Notes: generated by a model from the sequence alone, not told the origin. Shown: positions 1-13,079, counted from the first letter of the stretch. The stretch is DNA of 64,000 bases from Pardosa pseudoannulata (GCA_032207245.1 CM063499.1:38772624-38836623); one strand, 5' to 3'. Made by a program: numbers and translations.

Positions 1-1253
1 ACTAATATTATTACATATTTAAGACTTATTTTAACTCTTGTAAAACTATAAAGTAATTAATACAGTAGATTTTGAAAAAGAAATTTTCCCATTATAAAAA
101 TAATACTTAATAGGTATTGACTACAAATATCTTTTAACTAAAACAGGAAATTGGGAGGGGGGTTAAGCTAATAATATTTCTGTACACCTGAAAACAGGAG
201 AGGCCAAGTGCCTTTCTTTTAACTCAACAGTAATTTTCTCACTTTAATTACTCTCCTTCTCTCTTGTATTTATTTTTATTTGTATTATATGTAATTAAAC
301 TTATATTTTCAACATACCTTTTGTTACATATATTAACATTTATTTTCCATTTATCCTTAATATTCAAGTCTCTAACTCGTTTTTTTTTTTTTTTGTTTTT
401 GTTTTTAAATTTCTGTTACAATTGCATATTTTTATAATATACTTAAAGTCATGATCTGGCATAGTAATCATGATTAGTATCACATGAATTGTTAATGAAT
501 CATAACTGCAATCTCTTCATTACTGGAGATATGGCATACTGCTAAGATGGTCCGAAAATTACCTTCAGAGAGGAAAGCGTGTGCTCAAAGAGTCTATCCA
601 ACAAAAATGATATGACGTTTCCATTGTTTTTTGGCAAACGTCTGTTCATATAAACTATGAGTAATCACTATATAATTTATTTACAAAAAATATATTTAAA
701 TTGGGATTTAATAATAATTCAGTTCTTGGCCTATATAACCACTGTTGGATCTAATAATTTTTACTTCTTTGAAAACAGAGTTTTGATCTTTAAGCATGTA
801 TAATCAAAAGGATAAGCTTCTATACGTAAAAAAAATACGATTATCGTGTTTCGAAAAGTTTTACAACTGGATAGAAAAAATAATAAAAAACTTGCAGTTA
901 ATGTATGAAAAAATGAAAGTTGCAATTTGCGACATACGGAACACTAGACTAAAATCACAAGTATGATCGCAAAAACGATATGTTGCATCATCAGTTAATA
1001 CATCCTACCAACATCTCAACTTAACCGCACGAGTTACATCACCAAGGTAAATAATGTGAAAAGTATACATAATGCTAGTTAACTAAATTAATTTGCCCAG
1101 AAACAAGAAGAAAGAATTATCAAAGTAGCTAGTGATTATAAACCACGTTGACGCTTTTAAATAACACACAGACGTTTCGAGAATATAATATAAATTATAT
1201 TCAGTATTAAAAAGATTTTTCGTACCGGCAAGTGTTTAAATCTATTTTGAAGT
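1..1253. other. Upstream flank of SCO1, no gene seen
   Basis: AT-rich non-coding sequence with a T-rich run near 380-410. I see no exon with a recognisable protein and no clear transposon ends. The last few hundred bases should contain the SCO1 promoter and 5' UTR, but no canonical TATA box can be singled out in such AT-rich DNA. Confidence 0.5.
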
Positions 1254-2138
1254 ATGTGGACTTTAAAGAATATTCGTGGAAAATTTTCTAACTTTTCTTC
1301 AGTGCTGAGTAATAATGTCACTACCTGTGCTATAAAACCTCTCAGAACTGTTCGTAATACGCATTGTGCTTGCATTAGATTTCCATTTACTCAGAACAAA
1401 GTCAAGTTGTTGAATAAAACTTCACAAACAAGAAGCTTAAGCTCTTATGATCAATTACCCAAACGTAAAGAATATGGTAAAAACAAAGGCCCTATTACGT
1501 GGAAAACATTACTTATTACTCTAGGTGTAGGTGGTGTTGCTTTGGGTGGAATGTTGTACGTGAAGAAAGAAAAACAAATAAGAATTGATAAAGAACGGAA
1601 ACGTGAACTTGGAAAAGCAGCAATTGGAGGTAGATTTGATTTGGTAGATCACAATGGTAAAGAACGAAAGAGTGAAGATTTTTTAGGACAATGGTTGCTT
1701 ATATACTTTGGATTCACACATTGCCCTGATATTTGTCCCGAGGAAATTGAAAAAATGATTAATGTGGTTGATGACTTGGACAAAAATAATTCCAAACTTC
1801 CAAAGTTACTACCTCTATTTATAACAGTGGATCCTGATCGAGATACTATTGATGTTGTTAAAAAGTATGTTAATGAATTTTCACCAAAATTACTTGGCTT
1901 GACTGGTAATAAAGAACAAATACGTCAAGTTACCCGAGCATACCGAGTTTACTACAGTGAAGGTCCAAAGGATGAAGACAATGATTACATCGTAGATCAT
2001 ACAATTATAATGTACTTAGTTAACCCAGATGGTGAATTTGTCGATTACTATGGACAAACAAAGACTGCAGAACAAATAGCAAATGCAGTGAGCATACAAA
2101 TGATAAAGCATAAACAATCTGAGTCATGGTTCTATTAA
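1254..2138 (+). CDS. SCO1: SCO1 cytochrome c oxidase copper chaperone, intronless
   Basis: The 294-residue product matches SCO1/SenC, the inner-membrane copper chaperone that loads the CuA site of cytochrome c oxidase subunit II and faces the intermembrane space. Seen in the sequence: a basic, Ser/Arg-rich N-terminus (about 1-75) suited to mitochondrial import; one membrane segment at about 83-103; then a thioredoxin-fold domain from about 122. The copper motif is C157-P-D-I-C161 and the third ligand is H249 in DHTIIMYLV, so all copper ligands are present. Length is typical for animal SCO1. The start is the first ATG of the open frame. The coding region is one uninterrupted exon, unlike the intron-rich neighbours, so it may be an old single-exon gene or a retrocopy that replaced the parent. 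The frame is intact and looks functional. SCO2 is less likely as a name, because invertebrates generally carry one SCO gene. Confidence 0.95.
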   Translation: MWTLKNIRGKFSNFSSVLSNNVTTCAIKPLRTVRNTHCACIRFPFTQNKVKLLNKTSQTRSLSSYDQLPKRKEYGKNKGPITWKTLLITLGVGGVALGGMLYVKKEKQIRIDKERKRELGKAAIGGRFDLVDHNGKERKSEDFLGQWLLIYFGFTHCPDICPEEIEKMINVVDDLDKNNSKLPKLLPLFITVDPDRDTIDVVKKYVNEFSPKLLGLTGNKEQIRQVTRAYRVYYSEGPKDEDNDYIVDHTIIMYLVNPDGEFVDYYGQTKTAEQIANAVSIQMIKHKQSESWFY

Positions 2139-2328
2139 AAGAGTAAATTTTAATTAACAATGTTTTTTATGAGTTTGATTTAATGTTGTGCGATTCAGTC
2201 AATTTAAATGCATTTTAAACTCTCATTATCAAGAAATATTTAAATTTATTAAATATATATTTCTGGTATAAATATTATATACACTAAAGTTCATTTGCAC
2301 ATTACTTATAATATCTGAAATATTCTTT

Positions 2329-2334
2329 AATAAA
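2329..2334 (+). promoter_or_regulatory. Candidate SCO1 polyadenylation signal
   Basis: An AATAAA hexamer lies about 190 bases after the SCO1 stop codon on the same strand. In sequence this AT-rich the hexamer also occurs by chance, so position is the main support. Confidence 0.5.
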
Positions 2335-2879
2335 TCCAAATATTTATTTATTTTGAACTCGCTTGACTTGTAAGATTTTTGTTCATATAATCAATTAATT
2401 AAAAGTAGAATATGTATTATAAAAAAATAATCCTCATTAATTAGTTATAGATTGCAGAGAAACTTTGGAGAACATTTAATATATTTAAGAATGTATACAA
2501 TTTCTGATAAGATAAATTATATTCATCTTTAAATTTTCATACAGAATTTTCTGAAAGTTTCTAAATAACAATTATATACTGTCATCTACAGTTTATTGGC
2601 AATGGATATCTGATAAAGTGTGTTATCTAATGAAGAAGTTCATAAACAAGTTTACTCTACTCATAGGATTTTGGTTCATATAATCAATTAAAATTTAAAA
2701 GAGATCCTGTATTATTGAAATAATCAATTCTCCTTAATTAGTTAGATTGAAAAAAAAAATCAACCTATTTTAAAATGCCTACAATTTTTGATGAGATGAA
2801 TTAAATTCATTTTATCAAATTTTAAATTTTGAGAAGGCATTTCCTGAAAGTTTTTATTATAATGTATTTAGAGTATTTT

Positions 2880-3000
2880 AAAATATAATTTTTCATCAAA
2901 TACTGACTTTAACTGACAAATAATGAAAAAATTTAAAAATACTGACTTTACTGACCATTTTTCATTGTTTCAAATTTTATGGATCCATATAAACTGATAT
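2880..3000. repeat. Dispersed repeat with ACTGACTTTA motifs
   Basis: This stretch recurs at about 8680-8820 with clear similarity over more than 100 bases, including several copies of the word ACTGACTTTA. A further related pair is about 2590-2650 and 4013-4075. These are fragments of one interspersed repeat whose ends I could not define. Confidence 0.6.
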
Positions 3001-3699
3001 ACATTCGGCATATGTGTTGATGTTGAGGTTCCTGACCAAAGTTTGGCTCCCTTTTACCTTAGCGCCAAGCTGTACGATAAGATAAAAGGGTTTACTCGAA
3101 GCAAACAAATTGAAAGATTAACAATTCGATTTGTAAAACAACTTATTTTTGCAGAAATTGGTTCAAAGTGATGCAGCAACATGCTTTCAGTCTTAGAATA
3201 TTTTAAGAGAAAATAAAATCAGGACTTAAATAGATTATAACCAGAGACTGTATTTTAAACATAAATTTATCTCAGTATAAGATAAATTTCAGCCATACTG
3301 AATAAAAAATACATACGGAAAAATTCCATTAATAGTTTTTTATTCCCATTTCATTTTAATCTAATTGATTCCCATTACATACCCATTACTTTAACATTTT
3401 ATTTTAATCTAATTAATTCCCCAAAACACTTTTAACATTATAGTGTACCATAATTGCAAATAAAGCTCTCATAAAGAAGCCAAGTTGCAGCCAAACAGAA
3501 GTTGCCGTACCAGGAAAGAAAAAAAAAATCTATCATCTGATCAAAATTGGTTTGGTGAAATATCAGAAAAAATATACAAGATGGAAAAGGTTGCCAGCAT
3601 AGTTACCTTATTTCAATACTTATTACCTGATACACCACATAAAAGTGCTAAGGTGACCTCCAACCCCCAAGATCAACAGGTCAGCCCTTAGGAGCGTTC

Positions 3700-3990
3700 A
3701 TTATGACATAGAGAATATTTGTATGTCCAATTTTAAATGAGAAATTATATTTAATCAATAATATTTTTGTGACCATTTTTAAGTTAGATTTTCTCAAAAC
3801 ATGCAATTGGGAAGTGTACAACATATAACCAAAATATAAAATGTATATTTTATTAACTGGTATTTATATTTAATCAAAAGCTTATTTTTTATTTAAATGC
3901 AGATCTTTTTATATTACTTAAAGTAACTATAAAATCCATAATTTGTTTGCGTAAAAAATATTGAAATAATTGTTTGATTTTTTGTTTTGT
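3700..3990. repeat. Single diverged copy of the 9-10 kb tandem repeat unit
   Basis: The sequence resembles the first half of the units at 8962-10638: the same GAGAATATTT start, then TTTAATCAAAAGCTTATTTT. It therefore belongs to the same hAT-derived family, as an unamplified copy. Confidence 0.65.
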
Positions 3991-4170
3991 TTTTTAAATA
4001 ACAATGTGCTATCCTCTATAGTTCATTAGTAAGGGATGGCTGATAAAAGGTGTTGTCTAATGAAGAAGTTGACAAACAGTTTTGTAATAAGTGAGGATCA
4101 CTTTCCGACTATCAAAGAATTATTGTGCAAAATTTGATATTTCTATTACAAATTCAGGGATGGAAGCTAG

Positions 4171-4937
4171 TAAAATTGGTCATTTTGCCAGGACAATGGC
4201 AAAAACTGGAAAAAAACCTGGTAAAAACCCGCAAAAATGGCAAAATCTAGAAAAGTTGGCTGGATTTTAAAAATGTACAAAATAATTAATAAATAATAAA
4301 TAACCAAATAATAAATAATTTTGTACATAATACAATTGAGACTTAAATCAGAATATTAATTATTTCATTAGTATTCATTTGACAATTTAAACAATTTAAA
4401 ATAATTTTCATTGATGTTAGCAATGAAAATACAATATTCTATTTTTGTAAATAAATTTATATGATGGAGGCATGGGATAAAAAATGTTTTTTTATTTATC
4501 AATTTAATATAGTAATGTTGTCTTTAATTGCAATGTGTATATATACATATATAAGATATATATATTATATAAGTACTAAAAATGTTTAAACCTACAGTTT
4601 ATAGGAGGAATAAGCTAATAATTACATTAAAAACAACATTGCACATAAAAACTTGCAAAATCAATCTTCATTTTATCTTTTTTTTTTTTTTTTTTGTATC
4701 TCTAGGTAATATAACTTTAGATTTAGATTACTGTTTCAGTAACGCATTGAATATTCTGTGTTTAAAAAAAAAAAACCCATTATATTATGTATTTTTAGAT
4801 TAGAGTTAAAATTAGTAAATGTTAAAATAGTTACATCCCCATAAATAAAACATATCCATTTTTGCCATTTGGCAAAAAGTGGCAAAAATGTATTTTTACC
4901 AGTTTTTTCCACCTTTGGCAAAAATGTGCCAACCCTA
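4171..4937. mobile_element. hAT-like MITE with 8-bp target duplication
   Basis: The element is flanked on both sides by GAAGCTAG (4163-4170 and 4938-4945), a perfect 8-bp target-site duplication as hAT transposons make. The right end reads GTGCCAACCCTA, and its reverse complement resembles the left end (TTGGTCATTTTGCC). No transposase remains in the 767 bp, so it is non-autonomous. It holds an internal T-rich run near 4680-4697. Confidence 0.8.
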
Positions 4938-5999
4938 GAAGCTAGTCAGAGGGATGAAAATACTGATTTTACTGAAATTAAAAAAAATACTGACAGATTT
5001 CTTAAAGTACTGACCAACTTTAGTAATGAATCAATTACTAATTGATTAACTCTAGATTTACCAGCAATTTAAACATACATTGAATTGCAAATGCAAAAGC
5101 ATGCATTTTAACTGGTTTGGTAAATCTATTGTTAATTGAATTTAATAATGCAGGTAAGTTTACTTCAGAATCAATATGATCATAAGTCACATTTTAAGAT
5201 GTGATCTGGACTAATACTGAAATACATTTGGAAGGGTAGATGACGGAACAGGTGGACTGTACACTTCACGCATGGCTACCATATTTTCATTCTGGCGACC
5301 AACAGAAATTGACAATTTCTAGTTGATTCCCCAAAAAAAACAAAGCACATGGCTTATTTTTAAGTGTTAAATAGCAAACTTAAAGAAACTTAACATGTTT
5401 TCTATATTTTATCTGTCAATTTAAATAATTTTCTTGTGGGAAGGAGTGTCCCCTTGTAAACAAGACATTTTATGTAAAATATTTTTATGCATTTAAATTT
5501 TATTGAATGTTAAATATAAATGTGAGCAAAATTTATAATTTTATTTAATATGTTTTTAAAAAGAAAACATCAACCTGACCTAACTGCCACATTTAACTAA
5601 TGCGGAACACACTATGTGAAATGGTTGAAAAAAAAAATTGCGATAGTGACACAAAACACTACAAGCACCAAAGATTTGCAGAACAAAGCAGAGCTTCCAT
5701 TTCCCATGCTCTATGCAAGTTAGGGTAAACAAATCTATACTGTCATTATACTCAAAATTGCCAAGTTTGGCACTAATTGGCACTACAAAATACAAGAGTG
5801 TACAATACATCTATCTGTATCTGGATGACATTTCAATTAACTTCCCTTCTCTCTTACACAGATTTGCAAAAAACCTGGGTTTAAGAAAAACCCAACCCGG
5901 GTGGGTTTTTCTGGGTTTTATGAGGAGAGGTCAGGGGAAGCACCATATTTTTGAAAAGATTAAATTGCTAAAACTGATTAATTTTTATTAACTTAATAC

Positions 6000-6770
6000 A
6001 GGGTTCCCACAGTCCTTAAGAACTCCGTAATTTTAGCTTTCATTTTTAAGGGCCCTTAAAACTCCTTAATTTTTAAATTGGAATGTGATCACTTTCTCCA
6101 TCAACACGATCCACTACCAGTTTTCTTATGGGACAGTTTTTTTTTAGTTATTTATTATTTGACCAATAAATAATCTTTCGCATACTGAAAAGGTTTAAAG
6201 TCAGCTGCCCTTTCCTAATAGCTAACAGTCATGCAGATTTTAATTAAGCAAAACATGGAGGTTGGAGGGGGGGGGTTGTAGATATTTCAGTTATTTATGG
6301 AAGTTTAATTTTTCTTGCATTGAACGTAATAGAAAAGTCTAAAACTTTCTTCGTTCCCAGGGAACGTTGGGTATAATCAGCTAGTATATACATACATACG
6401 TATATATACACATCAGAGTCATTTTTAAACCCTCAGAAAGTACTGTTTATAATGTTTTTATTCACAATTTATTTCTAGTTTGATCACTCAAAAAGCTTTA
6501 GATGTACATTTTTCAAAATTAGTTTTTGTCAAATAGATTTATCTTATATTAATTTTTAGGCATTTTTAAAAACTTAATTCTGAAATATTGTAGGGCATTT
6601 ATTGAACTTTCCTCATCTGGATCATAATCATTAAAATAGGTTCCTCATGAAATAGGGTTTATGTTGTTATGCCGTGTATTTCTAGTAGGTCCTTATAAAA
6701 TGCTAGTTTGGTCCTTAGAAAATCCTTAAAAAGTCCTTAATTTTTGTTCTAGAAAAACAGTGGGAACCCT
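6000..6770. mobile_element. DNA transposon with AGGGTTCCCAC inverted ends
   Basis: The ends are inverted copies, AGGGTTCCCAC on the left and GTGGGAACCCT on the right, with TTAAGGAC-type words repeated just inside. A second copy in opposite orientation lies at 19247-20235. The end sequence suggests a hAT-type element, but I could not see a clean 8-bp target duplication. A Helitron 3' end sits inside both copies. Confidence 0.7.
6357..6384 (+). mobile_element. Helitron 3' terminus
   Basis: The sequence runs CCCAGGGAACGTTGGG (a short hairpin), then about ten bases, then CTAG followed by T. This is the standard 3' end of a Helitron. The related end is on the minus strand at about 19647-19675, at the equivalent place in the sister element, so the Helitron was already present before the host element copied itself. 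The 5' end was not found. Confidence 0.7.
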
Positions 6771-6956
6771 ACAATATTCAAGAAATTATAATTAATACAA
6801 ATATATCGGTGTAAAGGCTATAAAAAAGTTTACTCTGACAACACAACACAAAATGTTACTTATTGACATATACCACATATTTGAATGTTATTTTAACAAA
6901 GGATTATTATTTATTCTTTCAACCCTTAAAAAATAAATAAATGGTTAATTCCCCTC

Positions 6957-7194
6957 ATGAATTATAAGTTAAAAGACCCCAAAATATTTCCTCAAAGTAT
7001 GTTAAATGCTGATGTAATTAAAAAATTTAGTACAGCACAGTGGTGGAAACTAATTGAAAAATGTGTTAGGGATGGAGATATGAAAGATTTTTGCCACTTT
7101 ATGGTAGCCCTAAACAAGTTCCCAGCTAGCTGTGCATCACTGGAACAAGTGTTCTCTACATGTGAGTTGGTTCAATCGAAACTTACAAACAGAT
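6957..7194 (+). pseudogene. hAT transposase C-terminal fragment
   Basis: The 79-residue frame contains SCASLEQVFSTCELVQSKLTNR, shown here in parts: SCASLEQVFS, then a short spacer, then SKLTNR. This is the hAT dimerisation signature near the C-terminus of the transposase. No catalytic N-terminal part or zinc-finger BED domain is present, and the frame stops where the family normally continues. It is a dead fragment. Confidence 0.75.
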
Positions 7195-8679
7195 AGGAAT
7201 ACAAAAAGCATTGAAGTTAGTATGTTCAGGGTTGCCAACCTCCAACCAATGGAATCAGGAATCAGCATTGATGAACCTACCCCCCCCCCTCCCCAGTACT
7301 TTTCACCATCTCATAAAAAACACAAAAAATATAAATAAAAATTTTAAGCAATTTACAGTGCACCAGATGAAAAATATATAATTTTCAAAATTAAGAATTT
7401 AAAACTTAGCAAATAATTTTCAATTTTAACCTTCACGAAACTTAGTAATACATATACAGGGGTCTGTTCAAAGAAAAAACTGAGTCCACTTTTGGACTCT
7501 TCAGAAAAAATCAATATGAAAAAAAAATGGACCCTTAACAAAAATCTATGTTTAAAAGTGTTTTAGTAAACAAAAATATCAAAATTTGAAAGCATTTTCA
7601 TAAAAATAGAAATTAAAAAAAAAACTGGACACACTTCCTGATAGGAAAAATGCAGACTTACCATAAAAATGCAAATTTGTAGACATAGTTCATATACACA
7701 AAATAACCGTACAGCAGAAATTATTTAAAAGAAGCAAAGTGAATTTTCCCAAAATAATTTTATTAAGAAATCTCAGTATTTTGGTTTAGGGCCAAAATTG
7801 TACATTTTCCAGAAGCTAACTGTTCCTTATTAAAATTCTTTTGATAACAATTGTGATAACAAAAATTTTCGATTTTTCCGTAATTTTTGCAGCAACGTCC
7901 ATAATTCCGTAATCATTAGCTAAAATGCGGAATAATTCTGCAGAATCCGGAATCGTTAGTAACTCTGTATTTTACACATGAAGCCTTTGCCTTTTTCTTT
8001 ATGGATTTCACAGACAATTTTTTTTTTCCAAATTGTTATGTTGGATTTACCATAGATTTGCAAATATTTTTCTGGATTTTGATAGACTGAATATATATTT
8101 CCACAAAATAATTCTTTAAATATGAAAGAGGGTAAAAAAACTAAGATAACAGTTTTTGAAAATAAATATAAATATCACCAATTTTTAAGAAACCTAATAA
8201 AACCCACTTCAGAGTGGGTTTTATTAGGATTTTTAGACTGAGTTTTACCCAGAAAAACCCACCTGGGTTTTTCTTATATATACACACACTCAGACAAAAA
8301 CACAAGATATATTAAATATTCTATGCAATAAAATTATATCAAAATGGTGTAATAAAAATTTCATATACATATGATAAGCTTTGTATATTATTATGGGAAA
8401 GTTAAGAATTTATAAATCAAATTACTAATAAATAGCAAAAATTTAATAAACAGCAAAATAAGGAAATTATTCAATGTGCAGTCATACCTCAACTAACCAA
8501 ATCACAAAAATCTACATATTCACATGAAAATTGCATACTTTTCCTGTTAAACACAAAATTTTAAAAAATTTCATTAGCTTTTCCTGACATTTTTGAGTTG
8601 CTTATAACCCTAACCTTATTTTAAAATAATTTCAAATAATAAAGCAAAGTTATAGTATTCAAAAAACATCAATATATGT

Positions 8680-8820
8680 AAAAATATAATTTTTCATCAA
8701 ATACTGACTTTACAGACTAAATTATTTGAAAACTACTGACTAAATTTAAACATACTGACCTATCTGAAAAATTTTGACTTTACTGACAATTTTTGATCAC
8801 TGAAAATTTTGTGGATTCAT
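8680..8820. repeat. Second copy of the ACTGACTTTA repeat
   Basis: Sequence related to 2880-3000 in the same orientation, ending in the shared words GTGGATTCATATAAAC and ACACATTC. It lies directly before the tandem array. Confidence 0.6.
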
Positions 8821-10638
8821 ATAAACAGATACACATTCACTTTTATCTGTATAATTAATTGGCACACAGATTTGATGCAACCTCTTAAATGAGTTTTAAC
8901 AACTTTTTGTTTATTGGCGATGCTGTTATTAGTAGCAGTCGAAATGATATAACATTTAATAGAGAATATTTTTATGTCCATTTTTAAATGAGAAATTATA
9001 TTTAATCAATAATATTTTTGTGACCATTTTTAAGTTTTTCTCAAAATATATGCAATTCTTAAGTGTGCAACATATTACCTAAATATAAGCTGTATATTTT
9101 ATTAACTGACATTTATATTTAATCAAAAGCTTATTTTTTATTTAAATCTAGAGCTTTTTATATTACTTAAAGTAACTATCAAATCCATAATTCATTTGTG
9201 TAAAAAATATTAAAATAATTGTGATTTTTTGTTTTTAAATAAATAGTTTGCATTAAATGAATATTTAATTTATTCTTTAAATTTATATCTTATTTAGCTT
9301 GCACTATCCAATTGCAAAATAATAGAATGCATTTAGGTTAAAATTTATGTATTTAATTTTAGGTAATCAGTGTGTAGAATATATTTATGAAGATATATTT
9401 AAAATGATGTAACAGTTAATAGAGAATATTTTTAGGTTCATTTTAAGTTATTTTTCTCAAAACATGCAATTTGGAAGTGTAAAACATATTATCTAAATAT
9501 AAGCTGTATATTTTATTAACTGACATTTATATTTAATCAAAAGCTTATTTTTTATTTAAATCTAGAGCTTTTTATATTACTTAAAGTAACTATCAAATCC
9601 ATAATTCATTTGTGTAAAAAATATTAAAATAATTGTGATTTTTTTGTTTTTTTAAATAAATAGTTTGCATTAAATGAATATTTAATTTATTCTTTAAATT
9701 TATATCTTATTTAGCTTGCACTATCCAATTGCAAAATAATAGAATGCATTTAGGTTAAAATTTATGTATTTAATTTTAGGTAATCAGTGTGTAAATATAT
9801 TTGATGAAGATATATTTGATGGGAAATGATGTAACAGTTATAGAGAATATTTTTAGGTTCATTTTTAAGTTTTTCTCAAAATATATGCAATTCTTAAGTG
9901 TGCAACATATTACCTAAATATAAGCTGTATATTTTATTAACTGACATTTATATTTAATCAAAAGCTTATTTTTTATTTAAATCTAGAGCTTTTTATATTA
10001 CTTAAAGTAACTATCAAATCCATAATTCATTTGTGTAAAAAATATTAAAATAATTGTGATTTTTTTGTTTTTTTAAATAAATAGTTTGCATTAAATGAAT
10101 ATTTAATTTATTCTTTAAATTTATATCTTATTTAGCTTGCACTATCCAATTGCAAAATAATAGAATGCATTTAGGTTAAAATTTATGTATTTAATTTTAG
10201 GTAATCAGTGTGTAGAATATATTTGATGAAGATATATTTGATGGGAAATGATGTAACATTTAATAGAGAATATTTTTAGGTTTATTTTTAAATGAGAAAT
10301 TATAGTTAATCACTAATATTTTTGTGATCATTTTTAAGTTAGATTTTCTCAAAACATGAAGTTGGGAAGTGTAAAACATATTACCAAAATATAAGCTGTA
10401 TATTTTATTAACTGACATTTATATTTAATCAAAAGCTTATTTTTTATTTAAATCTAGAGCTTTTTAAATTACTTAAAGTAACTATTAAACCCATAATTCG
10501 TTTGCATAAAAAATATTGAAATAATTGTGATTTTTCGTTTTTTCAAATAAAGAGTTTGCATTAAATGAATATTTAATTTGTTCTTTAAATTTATATCTTA
10601 TTTAGCTTGCACTATCCAATTGCAAAATAATAGAATGT

Positions 10639-11521
10639 TGTGACGTAGTAAGTGAGCCGAGATAAGCTTCTAGATTTTTCTGGGTTTTATTCCTACACTC
10701 ACAGCTATGTACAGATGTTTGGATAACGGTCTTTTGTCATAAAATTCCAGTGATTCCGCAGTTAGGCAAAAAGGCGACTTCCAGCAGTCAAATTGCGTGC
10801 AGCCTGGTCAGGACATAGGGAAAAAATAAAAAATTAAGCCTTATCTCCCGCTGTTTTGGAAGGCGGGCCGCCCCTTCTAGAGACGGACAGTATTTACATT
10901 TATATAAAAAAAAAACTAAACTCCTTGGCACAATAGCCCCTACAGGGCCAATCTCCATTTTCTAGACCAAAGGCCCTGGGGTGCAAAGCATATGTCCCGG
11001 TTAGATGGTAAGCCTTACACAGAACACCCAGTGTTTAGTTCCCAAGCATGCTTGGTCCTCAGTTTCTCTATCCACTGAAGGGATGAAAGGCTGAGTCAAC
11101 CTTGCCCAGCCCGGGGATTGAACCTCGGACCTGTGGCGTGGGAACATGAAGCACTACCTCAATGTCACTGGGCTTATTTACATTTATATATATGAAGTAT
11201 TATTGGTATAAGCAATTAAAAAATGCTCTGTTCAGCTAGATGCGAACATACTTTAAGGAAATCAAACATCGTTCTCCCCTGAATGCTGGGTCACAAACTT
11301 CGAACTGTCTGAGAATAACCTCCTCGGACAAAGCCTTTTAGCCAATCCCAGGCCCCCTAGCATCTCTCCAGTTAGGTGTGTAACTTCATCTCTACTCTGA
11401 AGGGGGGAGTGTAAGGATTTCCCAACATTTCGGAGAGGTGAAGTACAATGTTGCAAAAGATGCACCCAACATTCCCAAAGAGGAGGCTAGCTTTTGGCGG
11501 GAGAATATAGAATATTTTACA
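10639..11521 (+). mobile_element. Solo LTR with 4-bp target duplication, split by a SINE
   Basis: The segment starts TGTGACGTAG and ends TTTTACA, with ATGT on both sides (10635-10638 and 11522-11525). It interrupts a tandem-array unit whose two halves join again when it is removed. It is notably richer in G and C than its surroundings. With no coding region and no second LTR, it is a solo LTR; the start resembles Ty3/gypsy-type LTRs (tentative). It contains a SINE at 10907-11174. Confidence 0.8.
10907..11174 (-). mobile_element. tRNA-derived SINE, family A, copy 1
   Basis: The head is on the right, on the minus strand: it starts near AGCCCAGTGACATTG and contains a B-box-like GGTTCAATCCC. A 16-bp target duplication, TATTTACATTTATATA, flanks it (10891-10906 and 11175-11190), which proves retroposition into the LTR. 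The tail on the left is a T run on the minus strand. A second copy is at 22603-22886. Confidence 0.85.
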
Positions 11522-11587
11522 ATGTATTTAGGTTAAAATTTATATATTTAATTTTAGGTAATCAGAATGTAGAATATATTTGATAGA

Positions 11588-13079
11588 TGTTACTTCTTAT
11601 AACAAACTATTCCATGTATATTTGGAAAATGTATAAAAACACAACAATAATTAAAATTAGAATCCTGAAAAAACTAAATAAATCTGATTTAAATTTAAAA
11701 AATCTGATTTTTTCTAAAAAAAGTCATTTTTTTAAGCCAAGTATAATTGAACTATTAGCCATTCGTATTAAGGCAAAGGGGTGCACCTTTCATTTTAACA
11801 TAAAACAGAATATGTACATGATATAAATCTTACAAGCTGGCAACACTACCAGAAATTCATGACACTATAATGCTTATAATAGACAATGGGTACAAATATG
11901 GTATATAAAAGCTCAATATATTAATTTTTTAAGGGGGGAGGGAGATTTACTGGTATTACAAACCCAACCCCATAATAGTAGTATTTCCTACTTTTTAAAA
12001 GCTCAATCTACTATATAAGTAAAATCATTTCATAACATTATTTTTCATTGAGCAATTGCCCAGTATTTATATGCTTTATACCACATAAAATGAATCTTTT
12101 TTGTTTGTTTTAGAGCATCTTATTTATAAATCTTTTCTTAGTTATAGTTTTATATCTAGACATTTTTTTTGTACTAGTAGAAACAAAATAATTCCACTTT
12201 TTTTACAATTATCTCCATAGCAAAACTGGATATAGCAGTTTTGCTGCTCCCTCTCTCATGATATAAACTCCTATAAAATTTTTCGTATGATTTTGACCTT
12301 TTTGCAAAGGTATGTATGAACATATTTTATTTATCTCAAAAACTTTACTGATCACTTATTACCATGAATTAGTCTAAGTAAAACAGTTTCTTTTACATTT
12401 TATGTAGCAATAGCATAAATAAAACAATAGAATCACTAATTTTCCTTTTATTAAAAATCCTGCTATAACAAGAATATATACCTATGCTTTGTTATATACT
12501 CCTTATAATAAATTGCTAATCACATCAATCTTTCTTAAAAATAATATAAACTCATATGTTAGAAATTTTATTTACACTAGTTGGCATTTCAATTAAATCT
12601 AATAAAACAATTGTATTCCTCACTTACAAGCTATAAAGAATTATATTTTGATAATATATCTGTACAATTTTCCCTAAGAAAGTATTTTACTAATACAAGA
12701 CAAAATGCCACCGTAGGTTATAGATCCAGTTTATCCTGCTCTAGAACCACTCCTATGCCACTGTTAAATTTTGAGATTGTAATTTAGTTGTAATAACATG
12801 TGTAGACTTCTTTATAATTTCTTATAGTCCTTCTTTCAAGTTTATTATGCTTACCATAAGCAGTTACATTGTTTTTTCTTCACTTATATGCTCATTTACA
12901 AACTATATTTTTTTTTCACACTAAATTATAATAGCTGTAGGTGTAACCAAAATCTTTTTATCATGAAATATGCCAAAACAATGTTGTTACATCTTTATAA
13001 CAGATTTTCAGAGTAATTTTGCAAAATTTTATGCTTGGTTCACAAAACCTTGAATTACACCTATGTTAATTGTCTCCAC
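11588..13079. other. Gene-free stretch
   Basis: The first ~140 bases continue the hAT-derived sequence of the array, with words AATCTGATTT. The rest is AT-rich DNA in which I see no exon, element end or RNA gene. Confidence 0.5.

Larger units (their letters stand above)
5859..8275. mobile_element. Composite hAT-derived region
   Basis: The left edge CAGATTTGCAAAAA and the AACCCGGGTGGG words near 5895 resemble the ends of the better-defined hAT element at 45600-46619. Similar words reappear at 8190-8275. Inside lie at least two other elements (6000-6770, and a possible hAT start CAGGGTTGCC near 7227) and a transposase fragment (6957-7194). The outer right end lacks a matching target duplication, so the extent is approximate. 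Confidence 0.4.
8962..11590 (+). repeat. Tandem array of ~420-460 bp units derived from a hAT MITE
   Basis: Four units begin with GAGAATATTTTTA near 8962, 9420, 9842 and 10265, giving spacings of about 458, 422 and 423 bases. The last unit is split by a solo LTR (10639-11521) and resumes at 11526. Each unit contains the reverse complement of the middle part of the hAT MITE at 15231-16074 (for example the shared word GCACTATCCAAT and the following TAATCAGTGTG), including a degenerate trace of the transposase end. The array is thus an amplified internal piece of a transposon, not an independent satellite. After 11590 the match runs on towards the MITE terminus. Confidence 0.85.

Noticed and set aside
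8962..10638. CRISPR-like array
   Set aside because: Units are ~420-460 bp without short repeats and unique spacers, and they match a hAT MITE.
11262..11465. A 67-residue minus-strand protein
   Set aside because: It lies within the solo LTR, has no known domain and needs no separate explanation.
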